This document shows positions 26,895 through 35,102 of a DNA stretch of 64,000 nt, piece by piece. Both the position numbers and the translations under genes were made by a program. Source of the DNA: an uncultured Brevibacillus sp. (GTDB lineage Bacteria > Bacillota > Bacilli > Brevibacillales > Brevibacillaceae); NCBI RefSeq assembly GCF_947502445.1, contig NZ_CANMZW010000004.1, positions 1 through 64,000 on the forward strand, given 5' to 3'. The notes under the pieces were generated by a model. That model worked only from the letters and a program-made list of their open reading frames with translations, was not told the DNA's origin and searched no databases. The number at the start of each line of letters is the position of its first letter. Position 1 is the stretch's first letter.

Positions 26895-27166
26895 CAGCTT
26901 GTTAATGTCACTACAGCAACGCAGGAGAAGGCTGTTTCCAGGCGTAGCGACTAGCGAAACCCTACCCAGCGCAAGAACGAATTCAGGGGACCAGAAACGC
27001 AACCCATGAGTCAGCAACGTAGCGCCGCGACTTTTGCGTTTCCCCCTGAATCGTTCTGGAGCGAACAGTCTATACCTCTATGCGGGTGTAGACCGGAGCG
27101 CAGAATGGAAACAGACTTCTCCCCACTATAGCATCTCACATCTCCAAACAAGGAGTCACCGCTTCC
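26866..27166 (-). ncRNA. Putative structured RNA or palindromic element after lytH
   Basis: No open frame, but extensive self-complementarity. Outer stem: 26924-26940 with 27106-27122 (16 of 17 pairs). Inner rod: 26974-26980 with 27051-27057, 26982-26989 with 27043-27050, and 26994-27002 with 27034-27042 (24 pairs, one bulged base and one four-base bulge). Side hairpin: 27068-27076 with 27085-27093. The region is bracketed by 14-bp perfect inverted repeats (26872-26885 and 27153-27166), the right one covering the lytH stop codon. On the minus strand it ends in an intrinsic terminator, so it would be the 3' part of the lytH transcript or a separate RNA. It could instead be a mobile palindromic element. 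It does not match T-box, 6S RNA or common riboswitch motifs that I know. Confidence 0.5.
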
Positions 27167-28166
27167 GCCCCTGCCGCTCCCACCGTCTCAAATACGGATA
27201 GGGATCAAATGCCCAATCAGCTCCACCCGTCTCCCGGTACATCCCGTAGTGCAAATGGGGAGGGAACTTTCCTGCTGTTCCAGGTTTGCCATATCCCGAG
27301 CTGCCGACAGATCCGATGACTTGTCCTGGCTCGACGATATCGCCAGGCTTTAAACCCTTCTTAAAAGAATTCAAGTGAGCGAAATAATGATACACATTGC
27401 CCATGTCACGCATGCCGATTCGCCAGCCGCCATAGCGATTCCAGCCGATAACTTCGATGACGCCGTAGGCCGTACTCAAAACGGGTGTACCATACCCCGC
27501 GAAAATGTCTGTTCCCTCGTGAATTCGCCGGCCACCCCAGCCGCGAGCATCGCCCCATGTGCTGCGGTAGCTGTACTCATAGCGGGCGGGAATAGGGAAA
27601 TGTCGGTCGTCCAGGTGCAAATGCTGATATTTTGCGTATACCTGGGCAAACTGTCGGATCGTTTTAACGGAGCGGTCTCGTTGGTAATACGACCAGAGCC
27701 CAATCTGCCAATCGTCATGAGAGAAGCCGTACGAAGACAAATAGTGAATAAGTGAAGTGAGTGCGTCCAGATCGTTGTTGCGATCTGCCTTCCCATCGCC
27801 ATCACCATCTCTGCCCATCCCATCGAAAAACTGAATGGAAACAGGATTGGTATCGCCTTCTTCAGGATTCAAACTTCCGCTCCAGCGGTCCCCGGGGATA
27901 TCGATAGCGGTTAGACGAGAGGAGGATTCGGCTTCTTTTACTTGCTTTTTACGTATTTTCATCGTCCGCTCGTATTGGTCAATGGCTGCCAAATACGTCC
28001 ATGGAATGCCGTAAACGGATTCCATTCGCTGAAAAAGCTGTAGTCGCGCCTGCAAAATCGGGTCTCCCTGTGGAGCAGATGGAGCTGCGCGTACAACACT
28101 TTCTATTGGCATGATTACAGCAGCCACACACAAGCTGATCTGAATGATTAGGCGGAAAACTCGCAT
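27156..28166 (-). CDS. lytH: LytH/YunA-type M23 peptidase of sporulation
   Basis: Secreted zinc endopeptidase that cleaves peptide stems in peptidoglycan; LytH of Bacillus subtilis does this in the spore cortex. The 336-residue protein has a signal peptide (cleavage near residue 28, VVRAAPSA). An N-terminal region (GIPWTYLAAIDQYERTM) with a Ca-loop-like DGDGDGKADRNND follows. The C-terminal LytM domain has the metal ligands in RRIHEGTDIFAGYG (His, Asp) and PPHLHYG (His-x-His). Identification as LytH rather than another M23 enzyme rests on the N-terminal region and the presence of yunB and lipA in the same window. The final codons fall inside an inverted repeat. Confidence 0.8.
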   Translation of the reverse strand: MRVFRLIIQISLCVAAVIMPIESVVRAAPSAPQGDPILQARLQLFQRMESVYGIPWTYLAAIDQYERTMKIRKKQVKEAESSSRLTAIDIPGDRWSGSLNPEEGDTNPVSIQFFDGMGRDGDGDGKADRNNDLDALTSLIHYLSSYGFSHDDWQIGLWSYYQRDRSVKTIRQFAQVYAKYQHLHLDDRHFPIPARYEYSYRSTWGDARGWGGRRIHEGTDIFAGYGTPVLSTAYGVIEVIGWNRYGGWRIGMRDMGNVYHYFAHLNSFKKGLKPGDIVEPGQVIGSVGSSGYGKPGTAGKFPPHLHYGMYRETGGADWAFDPYPYLRRWERQGRKR

Positions 28167-28325
28167 TCCGTCTCCCTCCAGGCCCAGATAGTCTCCTTTG
28201 TAGTTTCTGCCAGCGGTATCCGTTTATCCTAGATACTTTTTGGAAGGTGTTTTTTCAACCAGCGTTTATTCGTTTTGGTGTATGATGCTAGAAAAGAGCA
28301 GAAGCAAGAAAATGGAGGCACAAAC

Positions 28326-29324
28326 ATGACGAAGCTGGTCATACGATCAGAGGATTCGCTTACACTGCAAAGTCTTGTAGATCCACTTCAGCAAGCACTG
28401 GAAGCTTTTGTGTCGGGCGCTGAAAGCTGTGAACAAGAGTGGACACGAATCAGGCAGTTGGCTGAGCCGTACCGGGCTTACTGCAAAAAGGAACAATGGG
28501 AGCGTGAGGAAACTGCGTTGGCTTCGCTGCTAACAGTATGCCCCATCGATCAAAAATTCTTGCCCCTGTTCATACAACAGCTCCCGATACCTGAGATGCT
28601 CCCTTTGCCACTATTGGAGCTTGTGACAGGATTTTTTGTAAAAGAGGTCAAGGCTTCTTCCTTTGCCGAGTCATCTGATTTCTCGCCGCTTGCCATGATC
28701 TGGTTACGGGAGGCTGGTGTGCAGCCATTGGGTGCGTACAGTGGGCAACTACAGAAGGTCGTGCACGGAAAAGGACTGGCGGTTCTCAAAGTGGGAGAAG
28801 CAGAGCAGGAGCTGCATCAGCACATTCCGCGCTTTTATGAACAAAAAGATCATCAGGCAGAGCATATCGATGAAGGGATGCTGCTTCTGCAAATCAATCT
28901 GGACGATACAAGCCCCGAATGGCTGGCATATGTTATGGAGCAATGCTTGCGCGCCGGAGCAAACGATGTGCACTTTCTACCCGTAACGATGAAAAAAAGC
29001 CGGCCGGGCACACTACTGCAGGTGATGTGCTACCAAAGCCAGGCAGAGGCGTTGAAAACGATCCTGTTTACCGAAACAACAACCTTTGGCATACGTTCGT
29101 TCCCTGTAGATTGCCATCGACTGGCGCGCCGCTTTATTCAGGTCCAGACCGAATGGGGAGAAGTAGTAGTCAAGCTCGGCTATCACAGGCTGAAGCGTGT
29201 ACAGGTCGCACCTGAGTATGCTGTGTGCGCCAAGCTGGCTGATGAGGCAGGGGTCCCGCTAAAAAGGGTCTACCAGCAGGCTGTACAGCTGGGGACTCAG
29301 GAAAGTAATGTAAAATTGCTCTAA
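28326..29324 (+). CDS. LarC C-terminal-domain protein (nickel insertion, larC2-like)
   Basis: Residues ~185-332 match the C-terminal half of LarC (DUF111), the CTP-dependent cyclometallase that inserts nickel into the lactate racemase cofactor: LLLQINLDDTSPEWLAYVME, MKKSRPGTLLQVMC, TETTTFGIR and VAPEYAVCAKLADE. The first ~180 residues are Leu/Glu-rich, without an obvious domain. The ATG at 28326 has GGAGGC six bases upstream. The N-terminal LarC half is encoded separately on the opposite strand at 30748-31512. In Lactobacillus the halves are joined by a programmed frameshift; here they cannot be. No larA, larB or larE is visible in the window. Confidence 0.8.
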   Translation: MTKLVIRSEDSLTLQSLVDPLQQALEAFVSGAESCEQEWTRIRQLAEPYRAYCKKEQWEREETALASLLTVCPIDQKFLPLFIQQLPIPEMLPLPLLELVTGFFVKEVKASSFAESSDFSPLAMIWLREAGVQPLGAYSGQLQKVVHGKGLAVLKVGEAEQELHQHIPRFYEQKDHQAEHIDEGMLLLQINLDDTSPEWLAYVMEQCLRAGANDVHFLPVTMKKSRPGTLLQVMCYQSQAEALKTILFTETTTFGIRSFPVDCHRLARRFIQVQTEWGEVVVKLGYHRLKRVQVAPEYAVCAKLADEAGVPLKRVYQQAVQLGTQESNVKLL

Positions 29325-29340
29325 ACCTAGCAGGAATGAG

Positions 29341-29375
29341 AAGCCTCTTCAAAGAATTGGAAAATCGGGAGGCTT
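29341..29375 (+). terminator. Weak hairpin after the larC2-like gene
   Basis: AAGCCTC (29341-29347) can pair with GAGGCTT (29369-29375); large loop and short T tract, so termination is uncertain. Confidence 0.3.
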
Positions 29376-29410
29376 GCTTTCCAAAAAACAAGTCATGAGG
29401 AGGCTGTCTG

Positions 29411-29962
29411 ATGAGCAAAAAAGTGTTGATCGTAACAGGAGATGCAGTGGAGGCCCTGGAGGTATTTTATCCTTACTATCGTTGTTTGGAAGAAGGGTTT
29501 GAAACGGTCATTGCAGCACCGACTGTCAAAGTGCTGCACACGGTTTGCCACGATTTTGAAGCGCACAGTGAAACGTACACGGAAAAGCCTGCTTATCAGC
29601 TCCCTGCCCATACTTCTTTTGCAGAAATTAATCCCGAGGCATTCGATGCCTTGATTATCCCGGGAGGACGTGCTCCTGAACACATCCGCCTCAATGAGAA
29701 TCTAAAACCGATTGTTGCGCATTTTTTTGAAGCAAACAAACCGGTAGCTGCCATTTGCCACGGCTCACAAGTGCTCACGATTGTAAAAGAGCATCTCGCA
29801 GGCAGAGAAATGACTGCTTACCAGGCGTGCAGACCGGATGTTGAAGCGTGCGGTGCCATCTATCAAACGGATACTCTCCATGTGGACGGTAATCTGGTGT
29901 CCGGACATGCTTGGCCGGATTTGCCTGGGTTCATGCGCGAGTTTTTCAAGCTGCTACGGTAA
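29411..29962 (+). CDS. DJ-1/PfpI family protein
   Basis: Class I glutamine amidotransferase-like fold of 183 residues. The nucleophile elbow is AICHG with Cys116 and His117, the family glutamate is at Glu14 (DAVEALE), and PGGRAPE matches the loop that packs on the active site. Members act as proteases, deglycases/glyoxalases or chaperones; sequence does not decide. Closest in feel to YfkM/general stress protein 18. Start ATG at 29411 has GAGGAGG upstream. Convergent with the yetF-like gene, eight bases apart. Confidence 0.85.
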   Translation: MSKKVLIVTGDAVEALEVFYPYYRCLEEGFETVIAAPTVKVLHTVCHDFEAHSETYTEKPAYQLPAHTSFAEINPEAFDALIIPGGRAPEHIRLNENLKPIVAHFFEANKPVAAICHGSQVLTIVKEHLAGREMTAYQACRPDVEACGAIYQTDTLHVDGNLVSGHAWPDLPGFMREFFKLLR

Positions 29963-29969
29963 AAATGAG

Positions 29970-30671
29970 TTAGGGCTTGGGATCTCGCTGATCAATATAC
30001 AGGCTGCCATCACTTTGTAGCTCTGCATAAAAAACATTCTCGACCGAATGAATCCCGGCCTTTTCTAACTGTCTCTCTACCCAGGTTCGACTGATCTTTA
30101 ATTCCTCCAGGTTTTTTTCTACGTATTTGCCGTCGGAGATAATTTCACTTGGAATAAAGCGAGGGCGGACTATTTTTGTTCGTACATCCTTTTTTGTCGC
30201 AGGTTGATACTCCGCCTTTTTGAGAACACTCAGTTTACCATGTGGCTCCAATATCGCGTACTCAACCTCTTTGATGGAGAAAGCATCTCTCTCGCGTAGC
30301 ATCATGCTTAGATCATCTAGATTTAAGCGTGTCTTTGCCAGCGCTGAATCGATAATAAGCCCGTCGCGGATGACGATGGTTGGCTCTCCGTCGATTGCAA
30401 TTCGTGCTTTGGATGATTTTATTCCGATATATCCGACAAGCATGGTTAAAAATGTCCACCAAATCAGGCTCGTTAGACCACTTGCGAGGGGCATATCCGG
30501 TTTGCTCACAATCTCGGCAGCGATCGATCCAACGGTAATACCTGTAACATAGTTGAAAAAGGTAAGATGACTCAGCTGCTTTTTTCCCAAAAGGCGTGTC
30601 ATGATCAGCAGAATTACAAATGTAATTGAAGTTCGGAAAATAATATCCAAAAGTGCAAAACCTTGAATCAA
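29970..30671 (-). CDS. YetF/YrbG-type DUF421 membrane protein
   Basis: Membrane protein with about three N-terminal helices (TSITFVILLIMTRLLGKKQL; TGITVGSIAAEIV; LIWWTFLTMLVGYI) and a soluble C-terminal domain with the family sequence IDGEPTIVIRDGLI and MLRERDAFSIKEVEYAILE. Function unknown; members are often spore-membrane proteins. I chose TTG at 30671 (233 residues), six bases after GGGAGGG; an ATG at 30695 would need a much poorer site. The ribosome binding site lies inside the 3' arm of the upstream gene's terminator hairpin. Confidence 0.82.
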   Translation of the reverse strand: MIQGFALLDIIFRTSITFVILLIMTRLLGKKQLSHLTFFNYVTGITVGSIAAEIVSKPDMPLASGLTSLIWWTFLTMLVGYIGIKSSKARIAIDGEPTIVIRDGLIIDSALAKTRLNLDDLSMMLRERDAFSIKEVEYAILEPHGKLSVLKKAEYQPATKKDVRTKIVRPRFIPSEIISDGKYVEKNLEELKISRTWVERQLEKAGIHSVENVFYAELQSDGSLYIDQRDPKP

Positions 30672-30672
30672 C

Positions 30673-30729
30673 AAAAACCCTCCCAAGATAACCATGGCTC
30701 ATTAATACCATGTCCTTTGGGAGGGTTTT
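30673..30729 (-). terminator. Terminator of the larC1-like gene overlapping the yetF ribosome binding site
   Basis: Perfect 11-bp stem (30676-30686 with 30717-30727) plus an inner CATGG/CCATG pairing, followed on the minus strand by TTTTT. The 3' arm contains the GGGAGGG that serves the next gene. Confidence 0.75.
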
Positions 30730-30747
30730 CTATGTTAAAAAGTCGTG

Positions 30748-31512
30748 TTAATTAGCGTGTCCAATCAAAAGACGCAGAACATTAGGCTGGTCCGGCAGAT
30801 CGCGCGTACCAGCGCCGTAGCCGATCGATTCAACGGTCATTGCTGGAAGCGGTCCAAACTCCCGAACCAGAGCAGCAGCGACACCAGCACCTGTAGGCGT
30901 GGTCAGCTCTTTTTGAATCGTTGTTTTGCGCAGAGGAATGCCAATCAGCATTTCCATGGTCGCAGGAGCTGGAACAGGGTACAGACCGTGGTCGCAGCGT
31001 ACGTAGCCATTTCCGGTAGGGACATGACCAGAATACAGCTCATCGATGTCCAATTCTTCCAGACCGAGTGCGATACCGACGACATCGACGATGGAATCCA
31101 GCGCGCCCACCTCATGAAAATGAACCGTTTCTACAGGGACATTGTGAATTTTCGCCTCTGCAATAGCAATTTTCTCAAAGATAGCAAGTGCTCTAGCTGT
31201 CACGCGTGGAGCGAGATCAGCAGCTTCGATCATCTCTACGATTTCTTTGTAGCCGCGGTGAACGTGGTCGTTGCCAAGCACCTTTAGCTGTTTGAATGGG
31301 GGAGCGCTTGGGGCTGATTCGTCAATCACATCCAGCTTCAAGGCGCTTACACCTGTTTTCACAACCTTTTTCCACTCGAGACGAAATGCCCCCAGTGAGA
31401 GCTTGCGCAATTGTGCTTCAATTCGTTCCCGATCTGCTCCTGCGTCAACCAATGCCGCAAGCAGCATGTCCCCACTAATTCCCGAAAAACAATCCAAATA
31501 CGCGATTCGCAT
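30748..31512 (-). CDS. LarC N-terminal-domain protein (larC1-like)
   Basis: Matches the N-terminal half of the nickel-insertion protein LarC: MRIAYLDCFSGISGDMLLAALVDAGAD, VHRGYKEIVEMIE, IHNVPVETVHFHEVGALDSIVDVVG (His-rich metal region), PVPAPATMEMLIGIP and ELTTPTGAGVAAALV. It ends with GYGAGTRDLPDQPNVLRLLIG, exactly where LarC1 ends before the C-terminal half. The ATG at 31512 follows AAGGAGTG; 254 residues. The missing half is the gene at 28326-29324 on the other strand. Its role could be cofactor nickel insertion or another metal function. Confidence 0.85.
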   Translation of the reverse strand: MRIAYLDCFSGISGDMLLAALVDAGADRERIEAQLRKLSLGAFRLEWKKVVKTGVSALKLDVIDESAPSAPPFKQLKVLGNDHVHRGYKEIVEMIEAADLAPRVTARALAIFEKIAIAEAKIHNVPVETVHFHEVGALDSIVDVVGIALGLEELDIDELYSGHVPTGNGYVRCDHGLYPVPAPATMEMLIGIPLRKTTIQKELTTPTGAGVAAALVREFGPLPAMTVESIGYGAGTRDLPDQPNVLRLLIGHAN

Positions 31513-31640
31513 GAGAAACACTCCTTCCAAGAGGTCTATTCTTCCTGTATCATTAAGGGAAAGTATGTTCGTCTATTTGACAATTCTGTCCAAAGTGTAC
31601 CATTTGATGATGGGTTTGTCATGTAAGGAGTTGAAGGCTG

Positions 31641-32768
31641 TTGCTAACATTCATACATACAGCGGATGTCCATCTGGATGCACCGCTTCAATCTTTGGCG
31701 GGCTTATACGAGCTGCGTCAGGATGATTTTCGCAGTACCATGCGCCGGATTCGCGATCTCGTATGGGACAAGCAGGTAGATTTTTGGCTCATCGCCGGTG
31801 ATCTTTTGGAGTATCACGGAGGCAGGCGGTCGACAGCATTGTTTTTACGCGATCTGTTTGCGAGTCTGGCCCCTGTTCCTGTGTGCATCGCACCGGGCAA
31901 TCACGATCCATGGCGTTCCGATTCTTTTTATCAGACACTGGAATGGTCCAGCAATGTCTATTGGTTTACACCGGAATGGGGTGCCTTTGAATTTCCGGAA
32001 AAATCATGTGTTGTCTATGGCTGGGGATTTCCACATCCGCATGTGTATGAATCGCCTCTCATCACATTTCCAGGCAAGCTGGATGGCTATCAGCATCATT
32101 TGATGGTTCTTCATGCCAGCATTTTGACAAGCGTGAAGGAGGAGCATCATCCGTATGCGCCTGTATCTCTGCAGGAGCTGGAGGGAACAGGAATGGACTA
32201 TGTCGCGCTTGGACATATCCACAAGCCCGCGCAGTTTACCCATTCTAAAACCAGACAGCCTTTTGCAGCATATCCGGGCTCTCCCGAGGGGCTTACAACC
32301 AAAGAAGATGGACCGCGCTGTGTCCTGTATGGAGAGCTAAGTGATTCGGGCGCATTGAAATTGTCTGCGATCGCCGTTATGCAGCGGCAAATACGCAAGC
32401 GAGAGCTCACTCTGGGAGGGATCGAGACGATGGAACAACTGATCGATCAAATCGAGCGCGAGCTGGCTGAAGAAAGAGATACAGATATGCTGTACGTTAC
32501 GTTTACGGGGGAGCGGGCCACGCACTTTGTGCCAGCAACGGATGTATTGAAGCAAAGATTTTCTTCCCGTTTTTTCGTGATTCAATTTTATGATCAGACG
32601 TGGCCAGATGTGGATGCTGACAAGCTGATGGCAGAAGGCGGCGTGTGGGGACGTTGGCTCGCCAAGCTGGCACAATGGGAAGAACAGGCAGCAGATGAGG
32701 CGGAGCGAGAAAAGATCAGGGAAGCGCGCAAGGAAGCGCTGGCCCTGATAGGAGGGAGCGAAAGGTGA
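31641..32768 (+). CDS. yhaO: YhaO-type DNA repair metallophosphoesterase (SbcD/Mre11-like)
   Basis: Predicted nuclease subunit. Metal-binding motifs of the calcineurin-like phosphoesterase fold are complete: HTADVHLD (Asp9, His11), IAGDLLE, PGNHDPW, VLHAS and ALGHIHKP. At 375 residues it resembles YhaO rather than SbcD. Start is TTG at 31641 with AAGGAG 11 bases upstream. Its last four bases overlap the GTG of the yhaN-like ATPase gene, matching the SbcD-SbcC/Mre11-Rad50 pairing. Confidence 0.88.
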   Translation: MLTFIHTADVHLDAPLQSLAGLYELRQDDFRSTMRRIRDLVWDKQVDFWLIAGDLLEYHGGRRSTALFLRDLFASLAPVPVCIAPGNHDPWRSDSFYQTLEWSSNVYWFTPEWGAFEFPEKSCVVYGWGFPHPHVYESPLITFPGKLDGYQHHLMVLHASILTSVKEEHHPYAPVSLQELEGTGMDYVALGHIHKPAQFTHSKTRQPFAAYPGSPEGLTTKEDGPRCVLYGELSDSGALKLSAIAVMQRQIRKRELTLGGIETMEQLIDQIERELAEERDTDMLYVTFTGERATHFVPATDVLKQRFSSRFFVIQFYDQTWPDVDADKLMAEGGVWGRWLAKLAQWEEQAADEAEREKIREARKEALALIGGSER

Positions 32769-34990
32769 GAATTGACGAGGTCCAGCTCAAAGGCTTTGGC
32801 AAGTGGCAGGATGCTGTTTTCCGTTTTGCTCCGGGTATCAATGTGTTTGAGGCTCCGAATGAATCAGGGAAATCCACACTGCTGCAGGGGATCATAGCCG
32901 CTCTATACGGCATGAAAAAAGATTATGTCAAGTCGGCGCGTTATTTAGCTGAATACGAAAAATACCGACCATGGCATCAAGGAGATTACGAAACAATCAT
33001 TACCTACCAGCTCGGAGGAAAAACGTACCGATTGCACCGCTATCTGAACAAGGACCGTGAGCAGGCACGAATTTTTTTGGACCCGGAGTGGACAGAGCTG
33101 ACCGATATTTATTTGGAGGACAGGCGCAAGGAACGCAATTTTATCGAAAAGCATCTGGGCCTTACGCGCAGCTTGTTTACCGATATCACCTGGATCAGAC
33201 GGGAGCCGTTGTCAGCAGCGGAGCATTTGATGCCTTCATTGACCGCAACAGATGATGCGAATCCCGCGGTGAACAAAATATTGGCTGAGCTGGATCGCGA
33301 TCTGGCGGGTATTGGTAAAAAGGAAAGAGCAGAAAATACGCTGCTGGGAAAGGCCGCTACGCTGGCAGCCCAAAAGGAACAGGAGTTGGCAAACAGGGAA
33401 GCAGCATGGAAAGTCATCAGTCAGTTGACACAAAAAATGGCTCAGTGGGAGGACGAGCGTGCAGAGCTGGCACAAATGCGCGAGAAGTTGCTAAAGCGAC
33501 TAGAGCACATGCAGCAACGTAACGAGATGTGGCAGGAGCGCTGGCAAAAAAGCTATTTGCCTCCGGGACAAACGAGCTGGGAATGGTGGGAGCAGGCAGC
33601 AGGCTCTCCAGAGGAACAGCGAATCCATCAGGAAGCAAAAGCTGCTTTGGAAAAGCTAATGCAGATTCATAGTAAGAATGGCCAAGAGACTTCATCAGTG
33701 GGAAATGGCGAAGTCGATCACTTGCGCTTACAGCAGGATTACGAGCAAGGCATTCAGCTACAGAGGCGCCGGGAGCAATGCCATCTGGAGCTGGCAAACA
33801 TGGCTGCCGTAGCCATGGCGAGTCCGCGTAGGCAAGGCCGTTCAAGCAAAGGGGAAAATCTCAAAAAACAACGGCGTGGAAAAATACTGCTGTGGGGAAC
33901 CGGTAGTGGATTTCTGCTCTTGGGCATTCTGGCATTCTTTACGGAGCATAGCATCCTGGGGGTAATTGCGCTTGGCCTCTCTGTTCTTTTTGCAGGTACG
34001 GCTTTTGTGATCTATCGTGGAAAAGAGAGCAGACAGGCAGGGGGCATGGCAAGCGGTAGTGTACCAAAAGAGGACTGGCAACGACTTCAGGAGGAGGTTG
34101 CCCGTCTCGATGACTCGCTGCTACAGCTCGTTTCGCGCTGGGGGGCAGCCAGTTGGGATGAACTTCTGAAAAAAAGGGAGGAGCTGCAAAACAGCATCCA
34201 TACCCGAGAGTCTCGACAAATGGCAGCGCATATGAACCAGCGTGATGAGGAAGCATTTCTCATAAATGGCTGGGGTGAATCGCTGCGCAGCTGTCTGGAA
34301 AAGGAAAAAGCGGTCAGGGAAAGTGAGCGGGATTTGCTGCAAGCTGAACTATCGCAGGCGGATAGCCGCTTACAGGAATTACGGGAGCAGATTGCAGGCG
34401 CGAATGGACAAATCGGAGCACATGAAACAGGATCTGTCGCAGAAGCAAAAGCAGAGCAAGAGGAAGCGGCAAACGGGCTTAGACAGCTGCAACTCCGACG
34501 TGATGCCCTGCAAATCGCCCGTGATGCCCTGCAGGAGGCGATGGCAGAGTGGAATCGAGATGTGTCGCCAGCTGTCAATCATCAGGCTTCCGAAGTCATC
34601 TCCCAGATTACAGGTGGAACATACCAGGATGTGCGATTGGACCCACGTGAAGGATTTGCAATTCGCTTGCTTGAGCCGTCCCGGCAGCTCGTACTCGGCC
34701 AAGATCAATGCTCCACGGGCACACAGGATCAGCTTTATTTTGCCCAGAGGCTGGCACTGCTCAGGCATGTCTGCAAAGAAACAGAGCCTTTGCCGATTTT
34801 TCTCGATGATCACTTTGTCCATTATGATCAGGAGCGACTGCGCCGGACGCTGGAGTACGTAGTGAGGCTGGGAGAGAGCCAGCAAATTTTTCTGTTCACC
34901 TGCCAAGACAGGGAGCTACAAATTTTAAAGCCGTTCATGGAGCAAGCGGGAGGACGTCATCGCGTTCATCAGCTTGGCGAAATGCGCTAG
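32765..34990 (+). CDS. yhaN: YhaN-type SMC-like ATPase
   Basis: Rad50/SbcC-like ATPase partner of the upstream nuclease. Walker A APNESGKST lies at residues 30-38; the C-terminal ABC signature/Walker B region holds GTQDQLYFAQRLALLRHV and PLPIFLDDHFVHYD. Long coiled-coil segments fill the middle. Unlike SbcC, two adjacent membrane helices interrupt the coil at about residues 372-418 (LLWGTGSGFLLLGILAFF; GVIALGLSVLFAGTAFVIY), as known for YhaN. At 741 residues it is shorter than Bacillus subtilis YhaN. GTG start overlaps yhaO. Membrane-tethered DNA-end processing is plausible. Confidence 0.85.
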   Translation: MRIDEVQLKGFGKWQDAVFRFAPGINVFEAPNESGKSTLLQGIIAALYGMKKDYVKSARYLAEYEKYRPWHQGDYETIITYQLGGKTYRLHRYLNKDREQARIFLDPEWTELTDIYLEDRRKERNFIEKHLGLTRSLFTDITWIRREPLSAAEHLMPSLTATDDANPAVNKILAELDRDLAGIGKKERAENTLLGKAATLAAQKEQELANREAAWKVISQLTQKMAQWEDERAELAQMREKLLKRLEHMQQRNEMWQERWQKSYLPPGQTSWEWWEQAAGSPEEQRIHQEAKAALEKLMQIHSKNGQETSSVGNGEVDHLRLQQDYEQGIQLQRRREQCHLELANMAAVAMASPRRQGRSSKGENLKKQRRGKILLWGTGSGFLLLGILAFFTEHSILGVIALGLSVLFAGTAFVIYRGKESRQAGGMASGSVPKEDWQRLQEEVARLDDSLLQLVSRWGAASWDELLKKREELQNSIHTRESRQMAAHMNQRDEEAFLINGWGESLRSCLEKEKAVRESERDLLQAELSQADSRLQELREQIAGANGQIGAHETGSVAEAKAEQEEAANGLRQLQLRRDALQIARDALQEAMAEWNRDVSPAVNHQASEVISQITGGTYQDVRLDPREGFAIRLLEPSRQLVLGQDQCSTGTQDQLYFAQRLALLRHVCKETEPLPIFLDDHFVHYDQERLRRTLEYVVRLGESQQIFLFTCQDRELQILKPFMEQAGGRHRVHQLGEMR

Positions 34991-34999
34991 TCCATGGAA

Positions 35000-35033
35000 A
35001 GAGGTTGCCCCTCTTATATCCAACCTCTATAAT
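35000..35033 (+). promoter_or_regulatory. Promoter of lipA with flanking inverted repeat
   Basis: TTGCCC (35005-35010) and TATAAT (35028-35033) are 17 bases apart. An 8-bp perfect inverted repeat AGAGGTTG/CAACCTCT (35000-35007, 35021-35028) overlaps both elements and might be an operator or a weak yhaN terminator. Confidence 0.6.
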
Positions 35034-35046
35034 GAAGATTGACCAT

Positions 35047-35087
35047 GTCTAGACCCAAGTCTAGACCTAAGTCTTGACCAAGTCAGA
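35047..35087 (+). repeat. Tandem 12-bp repeats in the lipA leader
   Basis: GTCTAGACCCAA, GTCTAGACCTAA and GTCTTGACCAA follow one another without gaps, with a fourth partial copy (GTCAGAT). The first two contain the palindrome GTCTAGAC. They lie between the promoter and the lipA ribosome binding site. Confidence 0.75.
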
Positions 35088-35102
35088 TGAGGAGTGGGCC
35101 CA

